Below, piece by piece: positions 44,291-53,688 of a stretch of DNA of 64,000 nt. The translations under genes were made by a program, and so were the position numbers. Origin of the DNA: Ruegeria arenilitoris (GTDB lineage Bacteria > Pseudomonadota > Alphaproteobacteria > Rhodobacterales > Rhodobacteraceae). The stretch is from positions 62,001 to 126,000 of the forward strand of contig NZ_WQDA01000002.1 of NCBI RefSeq assembly GCF_013032855.1. Reading direction: 5' to 3'. Positions within the stretch are counted from its first letter, which is position 1, and each line of letters opens with the position of its first letter. Below the pieces are notes generated by a model. It saw only the letters and a program-made list of their open reading frames with translations, did not search any database and was not told where the DNA came from.

Positions 44291-45238
44291 TTACCGTGAC
44301 GTCACACCGGGCAGGATGCACAGCAGCTCGAACAGCAGGTTGGCCGCCGTCAGCGCAGTGTTGCCCGACGGATCATAGGGCGGTGAGACCTCGACCAGGT
44401 CGCAGCCGACCACGTTCATGCCCCCCAGCGCGTGGATCAGCTGCAGCGCCTGCGGCGTGGTCAGCCCGCCGATCTCGGGCGTGCCGGTGCCGGGGGCATA
44501 GGCCGGGTCCAGGCTGTCGATGTCGTAGGTGACATAAACCGGATGCTCGCCGATTTCCTTGCGGATCAACGCTCCGATTTGAGTCAGGTTTTGTTGCCAC
44601 AACTCCCACGCAGGAAACTGCCGGAACCCCCAGCCCTTGGCCTCGGTGAAATCGCTGGCCGCATAGCCCGACCCGCGGATACCGACCTGAAAGGTCTTGT
44701 CGGGCACGATCAGCCCCTCTTCATACGCGCGGCGGAAGACGGTTCCGTGGGTCTCGCGCTCACCGAACATCTCATCATTGACGTCGGCATGGGCGTCCAC
44801 ATGCACCAAGGCAACGGGCCCGTGTTTCGCGGCAACGGCCCGCAGGATCGGCAAGGTGATCGAATGGTCGCCCCCCATCGCCACCGGGATCACGCCCTGT
44901 GCCAGGATCGCGTCATAGCTTTCCTTGATGATCCGAAGGCTGTCGGCCAGCGAGAAGGTGTTGATCGCCAGATCTCCGATATCGGCGATCTGGAGGCTGT
45001 CGAAAGGCGCGGCGAAGGTAGCCATGTTGTAGGGCCGGATCATCGCGCTTTCGGCGCGGATCTGTTTGGGGCCGAATCGGGTGCCCGACCGCCATGAGGT
45101 TCCGATATCCATCGGCACGCCCAGCACCGCCACGTCCAGCCCCGCCAGCGTATCGGCCGCGGGCAACCGCATGAAGGTGTTCGGCCCGGAAAACCGCGCC
45201 AGATCATTGCCGCTGATGGGTTGGTTGAATTGGCTCAT
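44291..45238 (-). CDS. Ureohydrolase, guanidinobutyrase/guanidinopropionase-like
   Basis: A 315-aa binuclear manganese ureohydrolase. Metal-binding motifs are GGDHS (about 117-121), DAHADVND and DIDSLDPAYAPGTGTPE. Segments such as ETHGTVFRRAYEEG and QVGIRGSGYAASDF resemble guanidinobutyrase/guanidinopropionase (GbuA/GpuA) more than E. coli agmatinase. It would release urea from a guanidino compound; the exact substrate is undecided. A second, divergent paralogue lies directly upstream on the same strand. Confidence 0.85.
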   Translation of the reverse strand: MSQFNQPISGNDLARFSGPNTFMRLPAADTLAGLDVAVLGVPMDIGTSWRSGTRFGPKQIRAESAMIRPYNMATFAAPFDSLQIADIGDLAINTFSLADSLRIIKESYDAILAQGVIPVAMGGDHSITLPILRAVAAKHGPVALVHVDAHADVNDEMFGERETHGTVFRRAYEEGLIVPDKTFQVGIRGSGYAASDFTEAKGWGFRQFPAWELWQQNLTQIGALIRKEIGEHPVYVTYDIDSLDPAYAPGTGTPEIGGLTTPQALQLIHALGGMNVVGCDLVEVSPPYDPSGNTALTAANLLFELLCILPGVTSR

Positions 45239-45307
45239 GGCGTGCGCGCCCCCTGTCCCGTTGGTTCACCTGATACCGGCCATAGCAAAACCAAGGCTAA
45301 CCAAAGG

Positions 45308-46285
45308 TTAAAGCCGCCCGTCTTTCGCCAGCTTGGTCCATCCCAGCAGGCAGATGATCTGGGTCGCCACATGCGCCCCCGCGATCGCCGTTGCACCGGA
45401 CGTATCATACGGCGGAGACACCTCGACCACGTCGCCGCCCTTGATGTTGATCCCGGCGATGTCGCGCAGAATGATCTGCGCCTGAATCGAGCTGAGCCCA
45501 CCCCAGACCGGCGTGCCGGTGCCAGGCGCAAAGGCCGGGTCCAGCCCGTCGATGTCAAAGCTCAGATAGACCGGACTGTCGCCCAGGATGCCTTTGATCT
45601 TCTGCGCCACGGCGGCGGGTCCAGATTCATAGACCTCGCGCGCGTCGATGATGTTGACGCCCAGCGTGTCCTCGTTGGTGGTGCGGATCCCCACCTGGAC
45701 CGAGCGTTTCGGGTCCACGATTCCCGACTTCACCGCCTTGTAGAACATGGTGCCGTGGTCCACCCGGCTCATGTCGTCATCGGCCCAGGTGTCGGTATGG
45801 GCGTCGAACTGCAACAGGGACATCGGGCCGTATTTCTCGGCATAGGCCTTGAGGATCGGAAAGCTGATATAGTGGTCGCCCCCCAGCGTGACCGAGGCCA
45901 CATCCGCCGCCAGAATGGTACGGATATGATTGGTCAGCGTGTCGGGAAAGGCCGGGATGTTGGCATAGTCATAGGCCATGTCGCCATAGTCGATGATCGC
46001 CAGCTCGCTGAGCGCATCGAAGGGCCAGCCATAGGGCGCATCGGGCGATTGCAGGGCGCTGGCCTCGCGGATCGCGCGCGGACCCAGACGGGTACCGGGG
46101 CGGTTGGTCACCGCCTGATCGAACGGCACGCCGGTCACCGCGATATCGGCGCCGGTCAGATCCTTGGTGTACAGCCGCCGCAGAAAGGACGTCGCCCCGC
46201 CAAAGGTGTTTTCATAGCTCAACCCCTTCAGGTCGGGGTTGGTAAAGGCCTCATCGACCTGATTTTTTGCGTCTTCCAATGCCAT
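45308..46285 (-). CDS. speB: Agmatinase
   Basis: A 325-aa ureohydrolase with GGDHY (about 139), DAHTDTW and DIDGLDPAFAPGTGTP metal motifs. The DHGTMFYKAVKSGIVDPKRSVQVGIRT-like middle section closely follows E. coli SpeB (in which GGDHF is found), so true agmatinase, which makes putrescine and urea, is the best call. It lies 69 nt upstream of the guanidinobutyrase-like paralogue and 35 nt after the M20 hydrolase. Confidence 0.88.
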   Translation of the reverse strand: MALEDAKNQVDEAFTNPDLKGLSYENTFGGATSFLRRLYTKDLTGADIAVTGVPFDQAVTNRPGTRLGPRAIREASALQSPDAPYGWPFDALSELAIIDYGDMAYDYANIPAFPDTLTNHIRTILAADVASVTLGGDHYISFPILKAYAEKYGPMSLLQFDAHTDTWADDDMSRVDHGTMFYKAVKSGIVDPKRSVQVGIRTTNEDTLGVNIIDAREVYESGPAAVAQKIKGILGDSPVYLSFDIDGLDPAFAPGTGTPVWGGLSSIQAQIILRDIAGINIKGGDVVEVSPPYDTSGATAIAGAHVATQIICLLGWTKLAKDGRL

Positions 46286-46320
46286 TTTGGCCCGTTTCCT
46301 TCCTGATATCGACCGGACCG

Positions 46321-47484
46321 TCAGGTCAACGGCTGCGCCTTTTCGACGATGCGCGCAAAGAACGAGGCACCCACCGGTGCGATCTCGTCGTTGAAATTGT
46401 ACTTGGGGTGGTGCAACCCGGGCCCGTCGCCCTGCCCCAGGAACAGATAGGCACCCGGACGTTCCTGCAGCATGTACGAGAAATCTTCGGCCCCCATCTC
46501 GCGCCCGGCTTCGGCGATCACCCGATCGGCTCCCGAGACCTCGCGCGCAACTTCGGCGGCGAAACCGGTCTTGTCCGCATCGTTGACCGTGGCCGGATAG
46601 CCGACGACATAATCCAGCGTCGCCGTGACCCCGTAGGACGCCGCCTGCCCCTGCACGATTTCTTCAAGACGGTTCATCACCATCTGCTGCACCGCCGGAT
46701 CGAAAGTGCGGACGGTGCCGTTCAGATAGGCGGTGTCGGGGATCACATTGTTCACGGTCCCGGTGTGGATCTGGGTGACCGAGATCACCAGATCGTCCAG
46801 CGCATAGTGGTTGCGGCTGACGATGGTCTGGATCGCCTGGGCGATTCCGCAGGCGGCCATGACCGGGTCGCGCGTCTCGTGCGGCATGGCACCGTGGCCA
46901 CCCACGCCCTGAATGTGGATGTCGAACGTATCGACCGCCGCCATGATCGGCCCAGGCGTGGTATAGAACGCGCCCTCGGCAAAGCCCGGCGCGTTGTGCA
47001 GGGCATAGACCTGAGCGATGTCGAACCGGTCCATCACACCCTCTTTGACCATGATATCGGCACCACCGCCCTCTTCCTCGGCGGGTTGGAACAGCAACGC
47101 CACCCGGCCCCGGAAATTCCGCGTCTCGGCCAGGTACCGCGCCGCGCCCAGCAGCATAGTGGTGTGCCCGTCATGCCCGCAAGCATGCATCATGCCCGGT
47201 GTCTTCGAGGCATAGTCCACACCCGTTTCCTCAGCGATCGGCAGCGCATCCATGTCGGCGCGCAGCCCGATCGTGGGGCCATCGCCCTGCCCGGTGATGA
47301 TCGCCACGATCCCTGTCTGCGCGATCCCTTCGTGCAATTCGTCCACGCCGAATTCACGCAGCCGCTCGGCCACGAAAGCGGCGGTCTGGTGGCAGTCGAA
47401 CTCCAGTTCCGGGATCGTGTGCAGGTGCTGGCGCCATTCGGCCATGTCGGCGGCGTAATCGGCAATGCGGTTGACGACGGGCAT
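46321..47484 (-). CDS. M20-family amidohydrolase (hippurate hydrolase-like)
   Basis: A 387-aa zinc peptidase/amidohydrolase. Metal-site motifs MMHACGHDGHTTMLLG (about 95) and PAEEEGGGA (about 130) fit the hippurate hydrolase/N-acyl amino acid deacylase group. It is the upstream gene of the minus-strand run with the two ureohydrolases. Deacylation of N-acyl amino acids or amines is inferred. Its start faces mazG across 66 nt; the very long minus-strand open frame extending into mazG is a shadow. Confidence 0.9.
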   Translation of the reverse strand: MPVVNRIADYAADMAEWRQHLHTIPELEFDCHQTAAFVAERLREFGVDELHEGIAQTGIVAIITGQGDGPTIGLRADMDALPIAEETGVDYASKTPGMMHACGHDGHTTMLLGAARYLAETRNFRGRVALLFQPAEEEGGGADIMVKEGVMDRFDIAQVYALHNAPGFAEGAFYTTPGPIMAAVDTFDIHIQGVGGHGAMPHETRDPVMAACGIAQAIQTIVSRNHYALDDLVISVTQIHTGTVNNVIPDTAYLNGTVRTFDPAVQQMVMNRLEEIVQGQAASYGVTATLDYVVGYPATVNDADKTGFAAEVAREVSGADRVIAEAGREMGAEDFSYMLQERPGAYLFLGQGDGPGLHHPKYNFNDEIAPVGASFFARIVEKAQPLT

Positions 47485-47550
47485 CGGGGGTGGACTCCTG
47501 ATCCAAGCTGCGGGATGGATGCATCTGACACCGGAACAAGGGGCTTCGCA

Positions 47551-48408
47551 ATGGCTGAAAATCCACTGATCCACGATACCGACGCCGGAATCGAGCGGCT
47601 GCTGGAGATCATGCGCCGCCTGCGCGACCCGGAAACCGGCTGCCCGTGGGACATCGAACAGGATTTCGCCACCATCGCCCCCTACACGATCGAAGAGGCT
47701 TACGAGGTCGCCGACGCCATCGAGCGACAAGCCTGGGACGAGCTCAAGGGCGAGCTGGGCGACCTGCTGTTCCAGTCGGTCTTTCACGCGCAGATGGCCG
47801 AAGAGGCGGGGCATTTCACCTTTCAGGACGTGGTGCGCACCATGTCCGACAAGATGGTGGCCCGCCATCCGCATGTCTTCGGCGACGAATCCCGCGACAA
47901 GTCCGCCGAACAGCAGACCCGCGACTGGGAGGCGATCAAGGCCGCCGAGCGCGCGGGCAAGGAACAGAAAGGCGCTCTGGACGGGGTGGCCGCCAACCTG
48001 CCCGCCCTGCTGCGCGCCTACAAGCTGCAGAAACGCGCCGCGCGGGTGGGTTTCGACTGGCCCGATGTCAGCCATGTGCTGGCCAAGATCACCGAAGAGG
48101 CCGCCGAACTGACAGAGGCGCGCGACCAGATGGACGCGGACGCGCTCGAGGACGAGTTCGGCGACCTGCTGTTCGTGATCGTCAATCTCGGCCGCCATAT
48201 GGGCATCGAGCCCGAGGCCGCGCTGCGCCGCACCAACGCCAAGTTCACCCGCCGGTTCGAACAGGTCGAAGCCCGGCTGGCCGCACGTGGCAAGACGCCG
48301 TCAGACAGCACGCTGGAAGAGATGGACGCCCTGTGGGACGCGGTGAAAACCGAAGAACACCGGGCAAATGGCAAACTCCCGCCGGTGGCCACCGGAACAG
48401 GGGCCTGA
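47551..48408 (+). CDS. mazG: Nucleoside triphosphate pyrophosphohydrolase MazG
   Basis: A 285-aa MazG with two MazG domains (about 10-120 and 150-260): the first holds GCPWDIEQDFATIAPYTIEEAYEV and ELGDLLFQSVFH, the second EEAAELTEAR and EFGDLLFVIVNLGRH. It hydrolyses dNTP/NTPs to monophosphates, a housecleaning and stringent-response role. The ATG at 47551 follows AAGGGG; an ATG 12 codons earlier is also open. Divergent from the M20 hydrolase gene. Confidence 0.94.
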   Translation: MAENPLIHDTDAGIERLLEIMRRLRDPETGCPWDIEQDFATIAPYTIEEAYEVADAIERQAWDELKGELGDLLFQSVFHAQMAEEAGHFTFQDVVRTMSDKMVARHPHVFGDESRDKSAEQQTRDWEAIKAAERAGKEQKGALDGVAANLPALLRAYKLQKRAARVGFDWPDVSHVLAKITEEAAELTEARDQMDADALEDEFGDLLFVIVNLGRHMGIEPEAALRRTNAKFTRRFEQVEARLAARGKTPSDSTLEEMDALWDAVKTEEHRANGKLPPVATGTGA

Positions 48409-48469
48409 AACCGCTGGACAAGCGGCGCGCGGATTGACAGTCTCCGCCCTTCAAGACCCCGGAGGCCCC

Positions 48470-49411
48470 ATGACCGCGCGCAAGATCATCATCGACACCG
48501 ACCCCGGACAGGACGACGCCGTCGCCATCCTGCTGGCGCTGGCCAGCCCAGACGAGATCGAGGTTCTGGGCATCACCGCCGTCGCCGGCAACGTGCCGCT
48601 GGAGCTGACCGCAAAGAATGCGCGCATCGTCTGCGAACTGGCCGGGCGCACCGACATTCCGGTCTTTGCCGGGTGCGACCGCCCTTTGAAACGTCCTCTG
48701 ATCACCGCCGAGCACGTGCATGGCAAAACCGGGCTGGACGGCCCCGTCCTGCCTGACCCGCAGATACCGTTGGCCGAGGGGCATGGCGTCGATTTCATCA
48801 TCGACACGCTGCGCGCACAGGATTCCGGCACCGTCACCCTCTGCCCGCTGGGGCCGCTGACAAACATCGCCACGGCTTTTCAGAAGGCGCCCGACATTGT
48901 TGAGCGCGTGCAGGAAATCGTGCTGATGGGTGGCGCTTACTTCGAAGTCGGAAACATCACACCCACCGCCGAATTCAACATTCATGTCGACCCCGAGGCC
49001 GCTGATATCGTGTTCAAATCCGGCGTTCCGATCGTGGTGATGCCGCTGGACGTGACGCACAAGGCGCTGGTTACCAAACCGCGCAACGACGCCTTCCGCG
49101 CCCTTGGCACCAAGGTTGGAATCGCAGTGGCCGAGATGACCGATTTCTTCGAACGTTTCGACAAGGAAAAATACGGAAGCGAGGGCGCGCCCCTGCACGA
49201 TCCCTGCGTGACCGCCTATCTGATCCGCCCCGAGCTGTTCTCGGGCCGCCATGTGAACGTCGAGATCGAAACCCAGTCGGACCTCACGCTCGGCATGACC
49301 GTCGCCGACTGGTGGGGCGTCACCGACCGCAAGCCCAACGCGCTGTTCATCGGCGACGTGGACGCCGACGGGTTCTTTGCCTTGCTGACCGAACGGCTGG
49401 CGCGGCTATGA
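48470..49411 (+). CDS. Nucleoside hydrolase (IUNH family)
   Basis: A 313-aa inosine-uridine-type nucleoside hydrolase that cleaves the N-glycosidic bond of ribonucleosides. The N-terminal IIIDTDPGQDDA calcium site is a perfect family signature and NPLTNIATA-like GPLTNIATAFQ (about 125) follows, with the final His-Asp region at HDPCVTAYLI. GGAGG directly precedes the ATG. The next GNAT gene overlaps by 4 nt. Confidence 0.92.
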   Translation: MTARKIIIDTDPGQDDAVAILLALASPDEIEVLGITAVAGNVPLELTAKNARIVCELAGRTDIPVFAGCDRPLKRPLITAEHVHGKTGLDGPVLPDPQIPLAEGHGVDFIIDTLRAQDSGTVTLCPLGPLTNIATAFQKAPDIVERVQEIVLMGGAYFEVGNITPTAEFNIHVDPEAADIVFKSGVPIVVMPLDVTHKALVTKPRNDAFRALGTKVGIAVAEMTDFFERFDKEKYGSEGAPLHDPCVTAYLIRPELFSGRHVNVEIETQSDLTLGMTVADWWGVTDRKPNALFIGDVDADGFFALLTERLARL

Positions 49412-49857
49412 GTGCCGCTCTGCGCCTTGCCCGTCCCGAGGACCTTGATCGCCTGATGGGCCTGGTCGCCGCCTTTCACGCTGAGGCCGGGATCGAACAG
49501 GACCCCGACCAAAGGCGCGATGCGCTGACGCCGCTGCTGGAAGGCATCCCGCATGGCTGTATTTATCTGATCGGCCCGTCGCGCGCACCGTTGGGCTACA
49601 TCATCCTGACCTTCGGTTGGTCGGTCGAGTTCGGGGGGATGGACGGGTTCGTCGATGAAATCTACATCCGGCCCGCCATTCGCGGCCGCGGAATCGCCAC
49701 CGAGGTTCTATTGGACTTGCCCAAAGCGCTGGCGGGTGCCGGCCTGACGGCCCTGCATCTGGAAGTGGATCGAACCAACGAAGCCGCGCAGAAACTCTAC
49801 CTTAGGACCGGTTTCAAACCGCGCGACCGTTACATGTTGATGAGCAAAAAGCTCTAG
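49408..49857 (+). CDS. GNAT family N-acetyltransferase
   Basis: A 149-aa GNAT protein. The acetyl-CoA loop reads RPAIRGRGIATEVLLDL (about 90-106) and the C-terminal YLRTGFKPRDRY segment is typical. The substrate is unknown. The ATG overlaps the nucleoside hydrolase stop (ATGA), so it is translated with it. Its stop overlaps the convergent lipoprotein stop. Confidence 0.86.
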   Translation: MSAALRLARPEDLDRLMGLVAAFHAEAGIEQDPDQRRDALTPLLEGIPHGCIYLIGPSRAPLGYIILTFGWSVEFGGMDGFVDEIYIRPAIRGRGIATEVLLDLPKALAGAGLTALHLEVDRTNEAAQKLYLRTGFKPRDRYMLMSKKL

Positions 49858-50024
49858 CGTGACTCGCCGCGGAAGATCAGCCCGGGATTGTAGTACATCT
49901 CTTGCACCGGATCGTTCTGCGACACCGGCTCGCCGGTGATCGGGTAGGTGTCAGGCCCTGCGCAGGCCGCCAGAACCCCGACGGAAAGCACGGAAATAAC
50001 GAGAAGGATTCTTGAAGCGGACAT
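49854..50024 (-). CDS. Small lipoprotein
   Basis: A 56-aa protein with a signal peptide (RILLVISVLSVGVLAAC), lipobox LAAC (Cys21) and a 35-residue mature part ending in MYYNPGLIFRGESR. An excellent ribosome binding site (AAAAGGAGAAC) precedes the ATG at 50024. Function unknown. Conserved-looking tail residues suggest a real gene despite the length. Its stop overlaps the GNAT stop on the other strand by 2 nt. Confidence 0.72.
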   Translation of the reverse strand: MSASRILLVISVLSVGVLAACAGPDTYPITGEPVSQNDPVQEMYYNPGLIFRGESR

Positions 50025-50073
50025 CACGTTCTCCTTTTCTGCTGTACCGTCAAGCTACGCCCGACAACCTCGC

Positions 50074-50089
50074 ACTTGTAGGAACAAGT
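50074..50089. promoter_or_regulatory. Inverted repeat upstream of the small lipoprotein gene
   Basis: ACTTGT (50074-50079) and ACAAGT (50084-50089) form a 6-bp inverted repeat with a 4-nt spacer, 50 nt before the lipoprotein start, in an AT-richer intergenic segment. Operator or mRNA hairpin. Confidence 0.35.
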
Positions 50090-50158
50090 TCACACATAAT
50101 CACATTTATGTTTGCATTTTTTCTCCCTGCCTGCCCCAAACTCGGGCGTAAAGGGAGA

Positions 50159-50701
50159 TTACCCTGCAATTCCATCGGGTTCGGCAGAGTCGTCCGCCAG
50201 TGACATTTCGAAGAACAACAGCTGGCCTTGGGCGATCTTGGGTATATCCGAATAGGCATCGCGCAGCTTGAACCCCAGCGACAGATACAGCCGAGTCGCC
50301 GCTTCCAGCGGTTTTCCGGTGTCCATCCGGATCATCTCAAACCCGTCCTTGCGGCACTGGGCAATCAGCGCCTGCATGATCGCACACCCCGCGCCAGTGC
50401 CCCGAGCGTCATCGGTCACGAACACGCGCTTGATCTCGGCGATACCCGGACCGATCGTCTGGAACATCCCGCAGCCCACCGCCTGCCCGTCCAGCATCGC
50501 CAGCCGGGTCCCGCCCTTGGGTGGCATATGCTCGACTTCGATGGCGGACAGAACAGCCGCATATTTCTCGGGTGGATAGAACGTGTTCACGACCTGCCGC
50601 GATCGTTCATCCAACGTCAGCAGATAGGCGTGATAATCCCAACACAAACGCCGGACAGCATCGAACTGGTCCGGCGCTCTTGGTTCAACGATACTAAGCA
50701 T
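50159..50701 (-). CDS. GNAT family N-acetyltransferase
   Basis: A 180-aa GNAT protein. The central VFVTDDARGTGAGCAIMQALI segment (about 94-114) is the acetyl-CoA binding region and LYLSLGFKLRDAY follows. Substrate unknown. It lies downstream of eno on the same strand with a hairpin in the 46-nt gap, so it may be partly read through from eno. Confidence 0.84.
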   Translation of the reverse strand: MLSIVEPRAPDQFDAVRRLCWDYHAYLLTLDERSRQVVNTFYPPEKYAAVLSAIEVEHMPPKGGTRLAMLDGQAVGCGMFQTIGPGIAEIKRVFVTDDARGTGAGCAIMQALIAQCRKDGFEMIRMDTGKPLEAATRLYLSLGFKLRDAYSDIPKIAQGQLLFFEMSLADDSAEPDGIAG

Positions 50702-50705
50702 GACG

Positions 50706-50729
50706 GACCCCCGGCCAATGTCGGGGGTC
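50706..50729 (-). terminator. Strong hairpin after eno
   Basis: GACCCCCG (50706-50713) and CGGGGGTC (50722-50729) form an 8-bp stem, 8-nt loop. No T-run follows on the minus strand, so it may attenuate or protect instead of fully ending transcription. Confidence 0.45.
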
Positions 50730-50747
50730 AGCCTAGCAGCTTGAGCG

Positions 50748-52061
<1,314 letters not shown>

Positions 52062-52096
52062 TCATACCAGCACGCGGGGAAAAGTAAACCGGGTCC

Positions 52097-52110
52097 GTTA
52101 TCGCTAACAC
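52097..52110. promoter_or_regulatory. LacI-type (CceR-like) operator candidate upstream of eno
   Basis: CGTTATCGCTAACA, a near-palindrome, matches at 13 of 14 positions the TGTTATCGCTAACA-type motif I recall for the alphaproteobacterial central-carbon regulator CceR, which controls glycolytic genes including eno in Rhodobacter sphaeroides. It lies 72 nt upstream of the eno ATG. Confidence 0.55.
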
Positions 52111-52160
52111 GCATATTTTCCGGCCTTTAGCGCCAACAGCGGCGTGTTTGCGCCAACAGG

Positions 52161-53045
52161 TCAGCAGACCGCCGGAGCCATGGCCCGCGCAATGCGCCGT
52201 TCGCGGATGAACGTGTACATGCCCGACCCGATGATCAGCGACGCGCCGATCATGGTCATCAGGTCCGGCCGCTCGCCGAACATCCACATCCCTGCCAGGA
52301 TCGAGAACAGCAAACGCGTATAGCGGAACGGGGTCAGGGCCGAGGCCTCGCCCACGCGCATTGCGGTCACGATCCCCAGATAGCCTAGAACACCGAATCC
52401 AACGGCACCGAGATAGGGTCCGATCTGCCCCATCTGCAGCGGCGCCAGAGGCTGCGCCGAGGTCAGCATCAGCACGCCGCCGGCAATCGCGACTGCCGCA
52501 TAGGCCTGCAGCGCCACCACGGCCGAGGCCACGCGCGCGTCCAGCCGGCGGGTGATCAGGTCCCGCGCGGCAATGGCGATGACGCTGGCCACCACGAACA
52601 GAGCCTCGGGCCGAAACCCGTCCAGACCGGGGCGGATGATCATCAGAACGCCGATAAACCCGACACCGATTGCGCTCCAACGGCGCCAGCCGACCTGTTC
52701 GCGCAGGAAGAGTGCGGCCCCCATCGTGACCACCAGCGGCATCGCCTGGAACACGGCCGCAACGGTCGACAGGTCGACCAGGAACAAGGCGGTGACAAAG
52801 CTCAGCGCCCCGACCGCCTCGGTGCACGCGCGGATCACGAACAGCGGTTGCCAGGCGGCCGAGTCAAAGATCGGTTTGCGTGTCACGATGGCCATGGCGG
52901 CAAAGACTAGCGCGCAGAACAGCCCCAACACGATCATGACCTGACCGGTCGGCACGGTGACCGACAAATGCTTGATGAACATGTCCTCAAGCGTGAAGGC
53001 GGCCATAGCGCCGATGACCAGCAGGATGCCGTTCGCGTTGTTCAT
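52161..53045 (-). CDS. EamA/DMT family transporter
   Basis: A 294-aa ten-helix drug/metabolite transporter with two EamA repeats; the second contains GYLGIVTAMRVGEASALTPFRYTRLLFS and FGERPDLMTMIGASLII. It is distinct from the EamA gene at 23.4 kb. Substrate unknown. The ATG at 53045 starts at the first helix; the longer open frame adds a polar stretch unlike the family. Confidence 0.86.
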   Translation of the reverse strand: MNNANGILLVIGAMAAFTLEDMFIKHLSVTVPTGQVMIVLGLFCALVFAAMAIVTRKPIFDSAAWQPLFVIRACTEAVGALSFVTALFLVDLSTVAAVFQAMPLVVTMGAALFLREQVGWRRWSAIGVGFIGVLMIIRPGLDGFRPEALFVVASVIAIAARDLITRRLDARVASAVVALQAYAAVAIAGGVLMLTSAQPLAPLQMGQIGPYLGAVGFGVLGYLGIVTAMRVGEASALTPFRYTRLLFSILAGMWMFGERPDLMTMIGASLIIGSGMYTFIRERRIARAMAPAVC

Positions 53046-53193
53046 GTCATTGCCTATTGAATTCGGACGGCTTAATTGCCGCGTCGCAACGCAGAAGACC
53101 CGGATCGCGCGCCCGTGGCAAGCGCGAAGAGGGCTTGGAATCATGAATAGATTTTAGATGACCAATCGCTTTTGGTGATGTGTCCCGGCCGGA

Positions 53194-53607
53194 TCAGTCC
53201 TTGTCCAGCGGAACTCCGTACAACTCCAGCCGATGACCTTTCAGGCGATAGCCCAGCTTCGAGGCGATCTTTTCCTGCAGGGCTTCGATCTCGGGGTCCA
53301 CGAATTCAATCACCTCGCCCGAGTTCATGTCGATCAGGTGATCGTGGTGGTCGCGCTCGGCGTCCTCATAGCGCGCACGCCCGTCGCCGAATTCCAGCCG
53401 TTCGAGAATGCCGGCCTCTTCGAAAAGTTTGACGGTGCGATAGACGGTTGCGATCGAAATGCCCGCATCCAGCGCCGAGGCGCGTGCGTACAGTTCCTCG
53501 ACATCGGGATGATCATCACTGTCCTGCAGTACGTGCGCGATGGTTCGACGCTGGCCGGTCATGCGCAGGCCTTTAGCTTCGCAACGCGCGATGATCGTGT
53601 CCGCCAT
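53194..53607 (-). CDS. fur: Fur-family regulator (alphaproteobacterial Fur/Mur type)
   Basis: A 137-aa winged-helix metal-dependent repressor. The DNA-binding part (RMTGQRRTIAHVLQ) is followed by DVEELYARA and ISIATVYRTVKLFEEAGI. The metal-binding ERDHHDHLID segment is present, but both CxxC pairs of typical Fur are missing (LIDMNSGEV replaces the LICLDCGKV type). This fits the alphaproteobacterial Fur/Mur branch, which in several species responds to manganese. Confidence 0.9.
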   Translation of the reverse strand: MADTIIARCEAKGLRMTGQRRTIAHVLQDSDDHPDVEELYARASALDAGISIATVYRTVKLFEEAGILERLEFGDGRARYEDAERDHHDHLIDMNSGEVIEFVDPEIEALQEKIASKLGYRLKGHRLELYGVPLDKD

Positions 53608-53688
53608 GTCATCCCCCAGAATCCGTTCGGGTTTCTGTCTTAGTACGTCCGCGCAGATTTCGCCACTGTGATTTGCGCCCGCTGCGCC

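Noticed and set aside
45297-45310. TAACC-AAA-GGTTA palindrome between the two ureohydrolase genes
   Set aside because: It includes the speB stop codon, has no T-run and no conserved operator type that I recognise.
46267-47550. Long in-frame extension upstream of mazG
   Set aside because: Runs antisense through the M20 amidohydrolase gene; MazG length is normal from 47551.
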